Source: Triplophysa rosa
Taxonomy: Eukaryota; Chordata; Actinopteri; Cypriniformes; Nemacheilidae
DNA length: 64,000 nt
NCBI RefSeq assembly: GCF_024868665.1
Contig: NC_079910.1
Location: 7,846,976 to 7,910,975 of the forward strand
Reading direction: 5' to 3'
Part shown: piece after piece, positions 45,772 through 59,000 of the stretch
How the letters are laid out: each line of letters opens with the position of its first letter
How positions within the stretch are numbered: the stretch's first letter is position 1
Position numbers and translations under genes: made by a program
The notes under the pieces: generated by a model
Told to the model about the DNA's origin: nothing
Database searches by the model: none
The model's input: the letters and a program-made list of their open reading frames with translations, nothing else

Positions 45772-46039
45772 TTAAAGGGATGCATGACCTGCATGACTTT
45801 CTTCCGCAGAACACAGAAGATATTTTGAAGAATGCTGTTAACTGGCACCCATTCACTTACATTGGTTTTGTGTCCATATAATAGAAGTGAATGGGTGCCA
45901 GTGCTGTTCGTTTAACAACTTTCTTTAAAATATCTTATTTTGTGTTCTGCAGAATAAAGAAAATCATACGGGTTTGAAATGACAAGAGGGTGAACAAATG
46001 ATGACAGAATTTTCATTTTAAGGTGAACTAACACTTTAA
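45772..46039. mobile_element. TTAA-flanked short repeat with an internal hairpin
   Basis: Starts TTAA then 'agggatgcatgacc' and ends 'gtgaactaacac' plus TTAA. It has the family words 'gcagaacacagaagatattt' and 'acgggtttgaaatgacaaga'. In the middle, 'ctggcacccattcactta' and 'agtgaatgggtgccag' form a perfect stem with a loop of about 28 bases. Confidence 0.7.
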
Positions 46040-46578
46040 CACCTTGTCCACACTTATTGCGTTTAACAGACGTTTTAAGTTCAGCAAATGGCTAACATTA
46101 AATCTAGAATTCAGCGTTTTGCATTTATTCATATGTTAATGGAACAGTGTTCAGGATGCAAATTTAAAGTGGTCATTGTTTCCAAGGTGTCGAGGAAGCA
46201 CTTTGAAAGAACAAATGACTGAAAAGCCCTCAAAACATTTTACAGTTGTCAGTAAATAGTGAAGCCATTCATGAGAACAGTGGGCTGACCTTCTCCCATC
46301 AAGTTCACAGTCATGTTGTCTTGTAATGGCCAGTGTAAATACCAGTTAACAGTCACTGAGGACAGAACTCAACTGGAGCTCGCAGTCAATGGACCCCCAG
46401 CTGTTTATGTCCCACCGGTGGTGACAGAAGTCGCTTTGATTTGGCACCCTTGTGATAGAGAATCCTCAGAACCCTTTTTCCCATTTGTGTGTGTAAATGA
46501 AGTCTTTACTGCTCAAGAATGCCCAGAATGTGATTTAAACCTGAGACAAATTAACCAGATGTCTGTAAGTGTTGGGTG

Positions 46579-46862
46579 TTAAAGAACAGTTAACCCAAAC
46601 ATAAAAAGTCTGTCATCATTGAGTCACACTGATGTGGTTCAAAACCTTTATATGACTTTTTCTTCTGTGGAACACACATAAGATATATTGAGAAATGTCT
46701 CCATACAATGAAAGTCAATGGGGTCTAATGTTGTTCGGTTACCAATGTTTTTCAAAATATCTTATTGTGTGTTCTGCAGATGAAAGAAAGTCATACAGGT
46801 TTGAAATGACAAGCGAGAATAACTGAGGAAAGAATTTCATTTTTGGGTGAACTGTCCCTTTA
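46579..46862. mobile_element. TTAA-flanked short repeat
   Basis: Starts TTAA then 'agaacagttaacccaaac' and ends 'gggtgaactgtccc' plus TTAA. The inside has 'tcttctgtggaacacaca', 'tacaatgaaagtcaatgggg' and 'catacaggtttgaaatgaca'. It lies about 540 bases to the right of a related element and has no coding capacity. Confidence 0.75.
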
Positions 46863-48766
46863 AGGTCTTTGGCCTTACATATTTGTATTTTCTTTTGAAC
46901 AAAATACTACCAAATATATCTATTAAAATTTTATCAATCAGTTTCTGATAGTTTGACACATCCTTAAAAATATTGCAAAATACAAAGTAAATAAAGAAGA
47001 CAATAAAATATGTTGTGCTCCAAAAACACCCTTGTGTTCCAAAAGAACACAGTTTAATTCGATATAATACAATGATAAGTTTAGTCACAGACATACTGTA
47101 GTCTAGACATATATCATGTCCAATTCTTTCTCCATTTCCTTCATTTTCTAGAAGTGATCTTCAAAAAGCATGCAACCTTGTAAGATCTGAATCCACGTCT
47201 GTGGAAAGGCAGTACATGAAAGCTTTCAGTTTATGCAGGGCTATGTCAATTCATTTGATTCAGCCGATTTCAAACTTTGAATATTACATCAAGGCAAGAG
47301 AAGGTTGTTACAATCATTTTAAGGATACTAATGCATTTTAAACATGCCAACAGTAAAGCAGTTCAGCTTTGGTGCGGAGTTGAAGTTAGTTTTCAAGTTA
47401 CCTGTGGTTTGTTGTTTAGGTAGCGCTAAAGGTCTCTGGCGCCCCCTCTTGGAAAGAATGTGCTATGAACTAAACTGAGTAAAAGTGCTTTTGATAATGC
47501 TGAACAACATAGCGAACACATACAATCCCTTCTTTGGTGTCTAACATTGTGTGACAAATTTTTTTGTTTGAATTCAGTTAAGAATGTCATCTTCCATAGC
47601 AAAAATGTTGTTGTCATAAACGAACATCTAAGCAAACTTGCTTAAAAAAAATTAAAGTGATTTATCTCTGTGATAAAAATGAACTGAATTACACATAAGG
47701 CCTAATATTTTGTTAATTTCATGTAAAGGGTAGTGGAACCTGCATTTTGGCACGTAATGACATTTTACCTTTGGCCTTGTAAGCTATGAAACAACACTGT
47801 TTTTGGAGACCTGCACAGTAAACCCACGTGCATTACATTGGCGGGGGGCAGCAGGGGCGGAAAAGGGTCATTAAACCACAGATAAAGTACTAAAATGTTT
47901 TTTCTTTCTGCCATAACAACTGCTGTTCATAACAACGGTCCTTCTGCTCAACAAGGCAGAGGTTTATTGTAAATCACACCTGTTGAACTCAATTTAAATG
48001 ATTTCATATGTCCACCAGCAGATGCTGCGAGGTGTGAACAAGAAGCTCCAGGAGGGGATTTTCTCACTCTCTGCTACAACGGAGCGGATTGATGACAGAG
48101 AATTCACAGACACAGCGCTGGCTGCTTCCCTTTTCAAAAACCCAATGAGGGAGGACAAAGCCAAGCCTCTGTGTCCACAGATACGGTATATACAAATTAG
48201 CTGCATTTAGAGTCTCTTTGCCCTTTGGCTCCTTCACAAGAGTTTTTACGCAGCCTACGTGATCATTTGACATGGGATATAGAAAGACAGCCTCTGTAGA
48301 GTGGCACCTACAAATCCAGCGTTAGCCACCAGGGACCCTCTTATGTTCATGTACAGCAAGTTCTCCGAACTTCAAAACACATCAGGGATGAAAACGTTCA
48401 GCTTGTTCTGGATCAAGCCATCAGAATATAGCATACAAAGACGCATTCGAAAACGAACATTCATACGTGTGCTCTGGCCTGAATGCAAACTCACACCCTC
48501 AAAAACAGATTTAGTCTCGTTTCTGATCCAGTGACCTCCCAATATAGGAATGGTTGATTCTCCTTTGAACAAAATACAATCTTGTTAAAAATACAACAAA
48601 ACAGAAACAATGCAAAAAATACAAAGTCACTAAGTAATTCATGTCACAGGTTTAAGAAGAATACCACGAGATAAAAGATGCAAAGTCCACCAGCGGTGTA
48701 GTCCAGACTGTGGCATGCTTTGGTGCACACAACAGATTGCCGTTCACTTTCATTCATGCTGCGGTT
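46863..48766. other. Intergenic sequence and probable arhgef25 3' UTR
   Basis: No recognisable gene. Because arhgef25 ends at 48767 on -, the right-hand part of this stretch should be its 3' UTR. Bases 47995-48530 have fairly high complexity, with open frames on both strands (47998-48210 and 48301-48534 on +). None resembles a known protein, so they are not called. Confidence 0.4.
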
Positions 48767-51700
48767 TCACAGGTCGTCCTCATCAAGCTGGGCCAAGTTA
48801 CTAGAACACTGAAGATTGGATGAGGGACTTGGAGCAGCCATACGTCCATCTCTTGGTGAAGACCTGCGACCCCCTTCACCTGAGCTCTGAGAAACCAAAG
48901 AACACAGATGAGATGAGGGTGTGCATATAAGAATGGAGTCACGCTTATTTTTTTGCTCATACGTAATTACGATCATTCTTTATAAATCTTCATTTGAAAG
49001 GATCTGTGATGCATGACAGATGTAAGAAATCATCACCTGTTCTCCAGGGAGAGAATAATGAGCCGTCACAAGCCAACCTATTTACTAAAAATGTCTGTCG
49101 AGTCTTAATTACTGGGAGCAGAGCAGCAAGATATATGTAACTGGGTTTGTAGTCTGACTGAAATAGGATGTCAAGGGAATGTCGTCACAAGAGAGCAGTG
49201 CTGCCTTAAATGAATGCTTCAAAAATCTGGTCGCATATGTGGTCTTGAGCAAAAGTATGGCAAACAAAATGAAAATATAGAATATAAAAAACAAAAACAC
49301 CTGTGAAATCCATGTTAAATTTTTGATAAAAACATTAAAAACTTTTAGCCAGCAGTAAAAGAAATATACAAAAATATAAACTATTTTATAGTCCTTTTTA
49401 TAGCCCTGCAAAGGCAGTGCAGTAACTTCATTTTTGCTTGAAAGTGAATTGTCAATTTCGTTGTTTTTCCCAGAAAATAATGGGTTGTAACCCGTGAGCC
49501 CATGAGAAATAAATAAAAACATTAAAGTCTTTTTCTCAATTCCACACTCTAGAGAGTTAAGGTCTTTTGCCTTTGTAGGGCAGAATACTTCTATGGTATG
49601 CATAAATTTAAGTTAATGCTAATTTCAGCATTTACTAATAAATGTTTTAAATCAAAAGTTAACATTAGTTAATTCACTGTGAACATGAATAATTGAATTG
49701 ACAGAAAAGACACACGAAATTCACATGTGCAAAAAACACATGTGATCACATGTGAAATGTGTGTTTTTGGAACATTTTGGTGTGAATTCCATGTGAATTC
49801 CCACGTGAAACCCATGGGATAACATGTAAAAACCCATGGGATAACATGTAAAAACCCATGGGATAACATATGCGACATGTCTCCACATGTGATCACATGT
49901 TCTTCACGTCACCACATGTTGCACATGTCATCCCATGGGTTTTTAACATGTTATCCCATGGGTTTCACGTGGGAATTCACACCAAAATGTTCCAAAAACA
50001 CACATTTCACATGTGATCACACGTGTTTTTTGCACATGTTAAACACATGTTGTATACATGTGATCACATGTGAAAAACATGTGAAATTCATGTGTCTTTT
50101 CTGTAAGGGAATAACCAACATTAACAAGGATTAATGCATGTTAGTTAGTATTAGTTGATACATTTACTAATGTTAACGAATACAATCTTATAAAGTGTTA
50201 CCAAATATGCAAAATATGCTGTGCACTACAGGCCTGATTCTGGGCAAAACGCTGTTAGATATGACAAAGGCCCCTTTCTGTTTCTGTGCAGAAACCTGGC
50301 CAGCTTTTCACACTTATTAAAAACCTGAAAGATCTTATTTATTCTTTGTGTCCCTTGTTATCACCTGTCTTCCTTCCATTTCTCACCTTCAGATAAAGAA
50401 CAATCAAAATCTATTATTTCTCCAAAGCCCACGGAGAAAATAAACGATTGTGTTTTAAAGATACAGAAAGACCTACATATAATACAGATATGTTGTCTCT
50501 TGAATTTATAGGATTATAGCTTACAGTATGCTAGTTCAAAACTTACATAATTTACATAGTGCTTTACAGTATTTCACCTAAATAATACTGGGACAAAACA
50601 GGGTTGAAACGTAATGAAGTTGACAAAACAACAAAGCAGCACTCAGTTTCAACAACAATCATGCTTTTGATAGAGATCTGCTACTTCCTTCAGTCAACCT
50701 GTCTCGTTCCTGTTTGTGAATGTCATTACTCTCAGGCCTGAGTAAAGAAGATAAACAGCTATTTCACACACAACTATTGTTGAGCCGTCATCAAAGCTCA
50801 TTATCAGGACTAGACTTTATCACTAACACAAGGGAAAATCTTAAAGGGACACTACATCAGAATAAAAAAAACAGACAGACCCTTCATAGTAGTCATATGG
50901 CAGATCTGGTACCATAAATATACAATAGTACATACATTTCAAAGTACCATGATAGTACCATCTGATATCATGATTTTACAGGATATGTCCATAACCCACC
51001 AGCAGGGGGAGCAGTGTAGCCTCTTATGCAAAATGAGTCCCATCTTCAAACTCTAACCTCATTCAGAGCACATTACATCCACGCGAGTGTTGGAGTATGC
51101 ACGGTACCTGTGTGCTTTGCGTGCTAGAAGAACACAGCCCGTTGGAGACCTCCTGAGAGTTAAGAGGAGCCTGGTTGAAAGACTGATCTTCAGAGAAGGC
51201 TAGATGCACATGAGCTGGAGACGCTGTCTGGGAATTCAGTCTGGAGTCCACTAGAGAGCGTTGGACTTGGGTTGACTGTTAACATCAGACAGACAGAGGG
51301 GTTACAAAATCTTTAAGGTTATTTATGTCTGTTTACCACATAACACTATGATCTTGATTATGACTTTAAAGTATGAGATGAATGAAACATCTTACATCTG
51401 ACTGTGAATGGGAATCAGTGGGGACCTGGCTGGGCAGGTAGATCGATGGTAAAGAGGTGTTACAGGAGTGAAGGCAGGGCAGTTTGTGTCGGTCAATGGA
51501 TGCTGAAGAGTGTGGTCTCAAACCAGCAAATGCCGACAGAGGAGGCTTCATGCTCCGGCCCAAACTGTTGCTCTTACTTTCTCTTCTCTGGTACTCTATG
51601 GGAGACTGCAGGGCTGCACCACATAACAAATCAAATAAGAACATTTCAGTCCGTCTGAAACAACCAATCCAAAGCCACTTAAAGGTCCAGTGTATGAAAT

Positions 51701-53037
51701 TTAGCGGCATCTAGCGGTGAGGTTGTGAATTACAACCAACGGCTCCCCGCCTTCCGAACCACTACGGTGGCTGACACAGGACTAAGATGTCATCACATTT
51801 TCTTTTCTTTGCTGAAGGAGATACCGATTTACAAAATGCAAATTCCATGCAAGGGGACCAGCAGTGTCTGTAGATAGAAACAGCTCATTCTAAGGTAATA
51901 TAAACATAACGTTTTATTACGTAAGGTCTTTATACACCTGAAGACATTTTTATTATTGCATTTCTGTCAATAGATTCTCCAAAAATTACACACTGGACCT
52001 ACAAATATATTCAAGGAACACACGTGTATAGTACATGTGTTCCCTGGGAATCTATGAAATTTCTGGAAAATTAGTGTTTTGTACGATGAGTAAATGAGTT
52101 TTGAACTCTCACCGTTGAGGAAATTGCGTTGGGTCTCCAGTATTTGGCTCACGTCACTGACCCAAGCCTTACAGATGTCTGCTGATGAAGAGTGCAAGAC
52201 AAATCGCACTGTGTTGCCATCAGCCCCCCGAGACGTGAGGGCGAAGCGAGTGGGGTCATCGTCTACACACCCCTCCACACCCAAACAACTTATCTGAAGG
52301 AAGCAGTTACGTAGAAAACATATACACTTATTTAACAACCCATATTAACTAAATTACCATTCAATGATGCTCAGGGCTATTTGCACAAACAAAATGTAAA
52401 ATCTAATTTGTCCCTAAACAACTTGTTTTTATTGAGGAACACGGAGTTCATAAAAATTACGAAAACATAAAGTTAATTATGCTTAATAAATCTAATCTGT
52501 AAGATTTAAGCGAATTTCTCATAAATTAAGCAGAGAAAAGTATGTTGAGAGGATGAAGTCTTGTACAGCAGAAGAAATTAAAGTCAAAACTAGAGATTTA
52601 GAAAATATGAGTATAACTCACCTTAATACTGTTCTTAAAAATATATCCAGGTAAAGAAAATCCTTTTTTCCTGTCTATTGGTTCACTGAAGATAACAAGC
52701 TGTTCGAAAAGGAAGACCCGCCTCTCTTTAACCCGGGACAGTAAACTGCTGTCCTGCTCTGTTACTGAGAACGTGTCCTGCTGGAGAAGTTTTCCCTGTG
52801 CCGTGATCTTCCCCTGATAAAGACAGAGAAAGAACGTGGCCTTAAGAAATCAGATTCGCTCACAGAATTTCCACAGAGCGACAGCTTTAAACCACAGCCT
52901 TCGTCTGGCGCCGTACCTCAAAGCCTTGCAGCCGACCCACGTTCATCATGTCATTACAGCGCTTCGGAACAAAACACATCACCTCCACTGCTTTCTGTTC
53001 CAGAGAGAAAGAACGAGAGAGAGACATGCAGACAGTT

Positions 53038-53094
<57 letters not shown>

Positions 53095-56000
53095 GAGAAG
53101 GAAATGTGTGGAACAAACCTGAACATTCTTGGTAAGGCCTATGAGTAATAATTATTAGTGATTTTTGGCTCATACTGACACAAATGGAGGCGAAAACACA
53201 TGTTGGCACCGCAAGGAAAATACACCATGATCCTTGGTGCGTTTCTGGTCTTGACAAATAAAACTTTTGGATAATTATAGCATCTGAGCAACATGATTTA
53301 TACCTCCAGCTCTTCGGTATCCATCCCAGCCTTCGTGTAGTACTTCAGGAAATCCTGTCACGAGACACACAGCATGAGCTTTAGAATGGTCTATTTTTGC
53401 ATCTGAGTCTGTTTGAATTAATGAGTGTTTGCCTGTAGAAACTAATTAGGGTCATTATTTTCAACAAGTTGTGGACACTTTACATTAGGAGAAAAGTATG
53501 AGGTTGATTCAATGCTAATTGTTATAAATTGAATGTTAATACATTTGGCAGCGCTTCCTTCTATCATAAACTTCAGAGACTAATGTGTTGTGACAACAGT
53601 AACGGTTTCCTGACACTGTGACAAGTGGTCATAAACATTAGCATATAAAAAGTAGAATTGCTTCTGCAAGATGACTTAAAACTATTTAAAACAAGCATTA
53701 AAAGAAGCAGGAACAACTAAAAATCAAAATCAAAATCTTTTTATAACATCTTACTTGTTTTGCCAAGCTATAAAAAATCTTATTGGGTAGAAATTGTGAG
53801 TGGGGGGGCCTTCAATTATTGTTGTGAACAATGGGGGGTTTGAAGTCAAACAGGCTGAGATGCACTCTATTAATATTTTATATGATAATATAATATATAA
53901 TATGATCATTTCTAAGTGGTTAAATACTGTGTTGTCAAGCACTTTTTATTGGTTAGATATTTGCAAAACCCACTGACAAACAAAAAGGGTGATTCAAAAT
54001 AATGATATGGCAAAAAAATCACGAAATACAAACATATGAGCTTTCAGAAGGACAGCAGCAATATATAGTAATTACAAATGAACAAAATAATGAGTAAACA
54101 GTTGTTTGCTCTCTGTTGTTTTTTCACCAAAAGGTATTTTTAAATTAAAATGTAAATGTATTTATTTTTAATGGATGTGGCGTAATAGTCAAAATTTCCA
54201 AGTGTCCCTTTTGAACATGCATTAGCTGCTGATTAAATGCTGAATAAAATCTTTAGTAAATTATCATATCCTCCTATCAACATTCTGATAATGTCATTTC
54301 AGTTATGAAATTTGCAATTGCTTTGACGTGGTTTGCAAAATTGACTTGTTTGTGCCCGTGAATGTGTGTGTTGCCCTGTGATTCACCTTCAGCAGCAGCT
54401 GGTACTTCATGATCCTCTGCACAGGTTTGATGAGCAGGTCATTAAGCTGCAGCCTGTGACCCAGCTGCTGTTTTAGCTCCTGCATACACACACAGACAAA
54501 TACTATAAGACACGCGTGGTTTACTTATTCAGTAGATTTTCCTTATGCACAGAATAACAAGATGACCTATCACATTTGTTCAATTGTGCACGGAATGCAA
54601 TGCATTCAGCCTTCCATTTCTACTGTAACAAATAAAGCAGAAATATCACAATTGCATAAGCTTTTTGCTGCCAATGTATGCATTCTACTGCGTAAATGAT
54701 TGCATGTTGCATACGGTTTCATATACTTTGTTTAGGCAGTATATAGGATATACTGTGCAGAAGCCAGTAAGCAACATGGTAATATGCCTCAGCCAAACAT
54801 TCGCTTTGATCCATCATCCCATAATGCCAAGCAATATCCATCCATAACCTCTTAATGTTTTGGCACAGCACTAAGAAGAATCCATTAAGTGTCAAGCTTT
54901 TCGATCAGGCATCTCGCCATTATGTCTGTTACAAGAATTGATGGGACTCCAACAAATGAAAAATGGAAAAAAGGGAGAGATGAAAAGTCGGCTTTGAGAT
55001 ATTTACACAGATGGTCCGGTTGATTCAGTTCGGTCAAATCAGCATGGTATGGCTGACCTGTGCCTCTCTGAGGACTGAGATTGAATGAGTGTGTGTGCGC
55101 CTAAACTTGACATGACCTTACCTCAAAGTAAGTCTCGATGTAATCTGATACAATGTGCTCGGACTTTGGTTTGTTCTGGCAATACACCACATATATGTGA
55201 AGTCGTCTTTCCTGCAGTTTGTGCAAACAGAGGACTGAATTAGCCCAGTTGAATGGTTACATACTGTACAGTCATTGCAGTACAAACAGTTCTATTCACA
55301 AATCACATTAGTAAGCTAAAAGCTAAAAACCAGTGTTAAGAAAAAATGAAAACAGGAGGAATATTGAAGTCACATTTTCCCACCCCAAAGAAAACAAATA
55401 GAAAATTAAGCATATGAAGAAATATTTTTGCATTGCAACATTATTAGGGGCCAAGGCCTGAAGTTGTTTGGGGTTGTGGGTTCGAATCCCTTGTAGCACG
55501 TGTGTTGTGCTTATATATATAGCCAACATTTTGAGTTCATTTTCACCTATTCTCTGTTTTTCACATGTTTTATTTCTTCCGTTTTTGCTCTTGTTGCTCT
55601 GTGCCAGTATGGCTCTGCGCTGTGCTTGTGACACCTTCAGGGGCTTGGCCCTGTTATCGTTGCATGCAGCTATATTTCTCATTGTAATCATGGTATATAT
55701 CCCCACATTTTCATTACCATAATGCAACTTAATTTTCACCTTGTACTTTTTTTGAAATCCCCAATATTCTAAATAGTGATTCTCATTAGATTCAATGGAT
55801 TCTTATTTCTGTACAAAATACTATAATGCATTGACAAAGGAAGTACAAAAAACACTAATTCAATATTAGAACACTATTTTCTTTTGTATTAAATTAAAGA
55901 GAATACAATTTATTTGCATTCAAATGTGCTTAAATGTCACAGCAAAAATAATGCAATAATCCTAACAAAAGTTTTAATTTTCTTTAAACGGGTCATATGA

Positions 56001-59000
56001 CACAGTTAAAACGCATATTATCATTTGTTTCAGATGTAATGCAATGTGTATACACGATTTAAGGTTCAAAAACGCTGTATTTTCCACATACCGTGCATGT
56101 TTGTATCTCCTCTTAGCCCCGCCTCTCTGAAACACGCAGATTTTTTACAAAGCGCATCGCTCTCTGAAAAGCGAGCTGTGCAATGATTGGCCAGTTAACC
56201 AGTGCGTAGTGATTGGTCGAATACTGCAACCGTGTGATGGAAATGTAACGCCTCATATCATATTTGGAACATCAGGTTCCAAAGCAATTGTACTGACAGG
56301 TACGCCGACCTTACTTGCGTATATATTTGGGCGGTCTTAGTCAAATCATACCACGAACTGACGTGGATTTGTGTGGGTGTGGTTACACGAGGAGTTTCAG
56401 GCAGGTCTGGGTGAGCATTCGCTTTTAGATAGAATGCATCTTTTGTTCCGACACTTTCATTTTTGCAATTTTACGTGTCTAATACATGCATGGAAAACTT
56501 ATAACACACCAAAGACACAGAAAAACACGTAGTCGCGACATATCACTCCTTTAAGCAAAATAATTTTTTTTTTTTTAAATATGACTTGTTCATAACAGAT
56601 GTTGATATGACCCACAGTGATGTCTTAGAAATACATCAATGATCTTTTTGGAGAACATTTACTGTTATTTCTCCAGGCTTTACACCATCCATAAAATGAC
56701 TAATGTGACTTACTCCAACTCATTATTTCCACATCTTAAATGAGAGACAGTAAGAGATGGGCAGCACCAGACATGCATTACAACACAGATGTGATTCAAT
56801 GGAAACTTTGAAGCTGCTGTATATAAGTCTGTAACAGATTCTTTCTGCAGTATGAAAGCATTGTACTGTGACAGCACATAGAGGGAGAAAGAGAGGATGT
56901 ACAACACTGATGTGAGCAGAAGGTCATGTATAATTCAACCCAATTATCCTGAATGTAATCAGAACCCTATTCTCTCACACTGCATTCGGGTATCAGGAGC
57001 ATACACCTGCAAGTGCACACACCAACACACACTTATTCACACACAAGCACACTTATACAAAAGTGTTGCCTAGAGACCGCACTACAGTATATAGTAGACA
57101 TCAAACCATAAATAGTTATGACATCAGACCATAAGAGGCTTTCTTAAAGGTCCAGTGTGTAATTTTTTTAGAGGATCTATTGACAGGAATGCAATATAAT
57201 ATACATAACTATGTGTTCAGAGGTGTATAAAGACCTTACATAATGACGTGTTATGTTATTATTACATTAGAATGAGCTATTTCTATCTCCATACACCGCG
57301 GGTCCCCTTGTATGGAATTCACCATGTTGTTTCTACAGTAGCCCTAAACGGCCAAACTGCTCAAAAGAGCACGTTTCGTAAATACGTTATCTCCTTCGGC
57401 AAAGAAGCGAAAACTTGATGACATCTTAGTTCTGAGAGAGGGATGGAGTGAGCAGTTGGTTGCGATTCGCAACCTCACCACTAGATGCTGCTAAATTTCA
57501 TACACTGGACCTTTAATCAAATGTTTTTGTCTTGTTTTCTAGTTTAAAATATTTGAACATTGCTAAACATAAAAAATTTGATGTAACTCGTAATATTGCA
57601 GTTATACTATACGTAATATCTTAAAGACTTCTAGAAAATATACACTGTATGTGTATACTGTATATACTGACTTAAATTACTTTTACTCCACTAGCAAACT
57701 GTTTTTCTTTGTTTTAAGCATTAACCTCACTATAATGTATTTGTTTGTAATTATGCACAAAACAGAAAAAAAGGTTTAGATTTTTACTACAACACAATAC
57801 AAAAATACTGATTAGGAAAACTATTTTTGCACTGCAATAACATCTCCTTATAAGCGTGTCTGTTTCAAACAGCGGAAGAATTTTGCAACACATCGTCTCT
57901 ATATATCCAAAGTTATGCATCAATGACCGGAGAGGACATAGCTTCAGTGGCTCAGAACATTTTTATGTATGAGTTAAGAGAGGGTCTGAGAGCAGGACCA
58001 AAGAATGTTAAGAGGGGGGAAGGTGCTTTTTTGGTAAAAGGAAAAAAGAAACAGAGGAGGGGAAGTGAGTGTGACTGGCCCTGACTCCCTCTGTATTACT
58101 GTTTCCCATTACCTACCCGTTTCCCACTAGGCTTGTTTTCACAGTTTGATACAACCTTCTGTTACATGTTTCTTTATTCCCCTGAAGTCTTTTCAAGTCA
58201 TTACCCACAGGACACAGACTTATTAAATGGTAAAAAAGGCAAACGATGACATACGTCTTCTCTTACTGTAACTCGTTGCTTTTAATTTGATTCTTTGATT
58301 CACCACCAAAACTCGTATCGCATCATGTGGCAGCTTTTAACAAATTGCTGCTACCATCAACTACTTCCACGACTGTAAATCTGCACATTTTATTCTCTCA
58401 CATGTACATCTGAGACTGCAGAGATTGTGTTTTTTGTTCTGGGAGAGTTGTTTATGTGTATGCCTATAGCGCAGTGTTGATGTCCAGAAATAGTCTCGGT
58501 GTGTAAAGCAGCAGTGTTATCAAAGGATGCGGACGTGCTTGTTATTTCTCTTACTTCTCGCCTATTTTTCTGTCATGCTTCCATCCTGACCCTGCTGAGC
58601 CTCGTGGAGGCGGGCCAATGGACACACAGGCAAACACACAGCCAGTATCAGTAACAGGGGGTCCAAATGGGGGCCCAAAATAGAGTGAGACGCTGTGAGG
58701 ATAAATGGGGTGTTAAAACGGTGAGTGTTAAAAGCCCTCTGTGTTTTCTCAGCTCTGTTTGTCAAAGGAAGTTCTGCTCAATCTTCTCTTCTGAAAAAAC
58801 AGATTAGATCCAGCAAGAATTTGTGCGATGGTCCACGCGGCTTTGATGCTGGTCTAACTGGTGTCCCAGCATAGCCAAGGCAAAATCTTTGGGTAAAATT
58901 GGTTCAATTGTTGGACGACACAGAGTAGGGAAAGACAGACACAAGAGAAAGAATAACAAGACAGACTTACGTGTTTGATAAAAAGTTGGGCCAGTCGTTC

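Noticed and set aside
46313..46582. Open frame of 89 codons on + downstream of the Sp gene
   Set aside because: No recognisable similarity, no splice context, and its end runs into a TTAA-flanked repeat. Such frames are expected by chance.
47998..48534. Two open frames on + in the region 3' of arhgef25
   Set aside because: The sequence has fair complexity but no known domain, and it probably belongs to the arhgef25 3' UTR on the other strand. Open frames exist on both strands, which argues against coding.
49669..50134. Two overlapping repetitive frames on opposite strands, rich in His, Met and Phe
   Set aside because: They are translations of the CACATGTG palindrome; their periodic residues come from the DNA repeat, not from selection on a protein.
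55440..55510. Possible tRNA gene because of the GGTTCGAATCC word
   Set aside because: Only the B box is convincing; no acceptor stem, anticodon arm or A box could be laid out, so it is listed as a SINE-like fragment.
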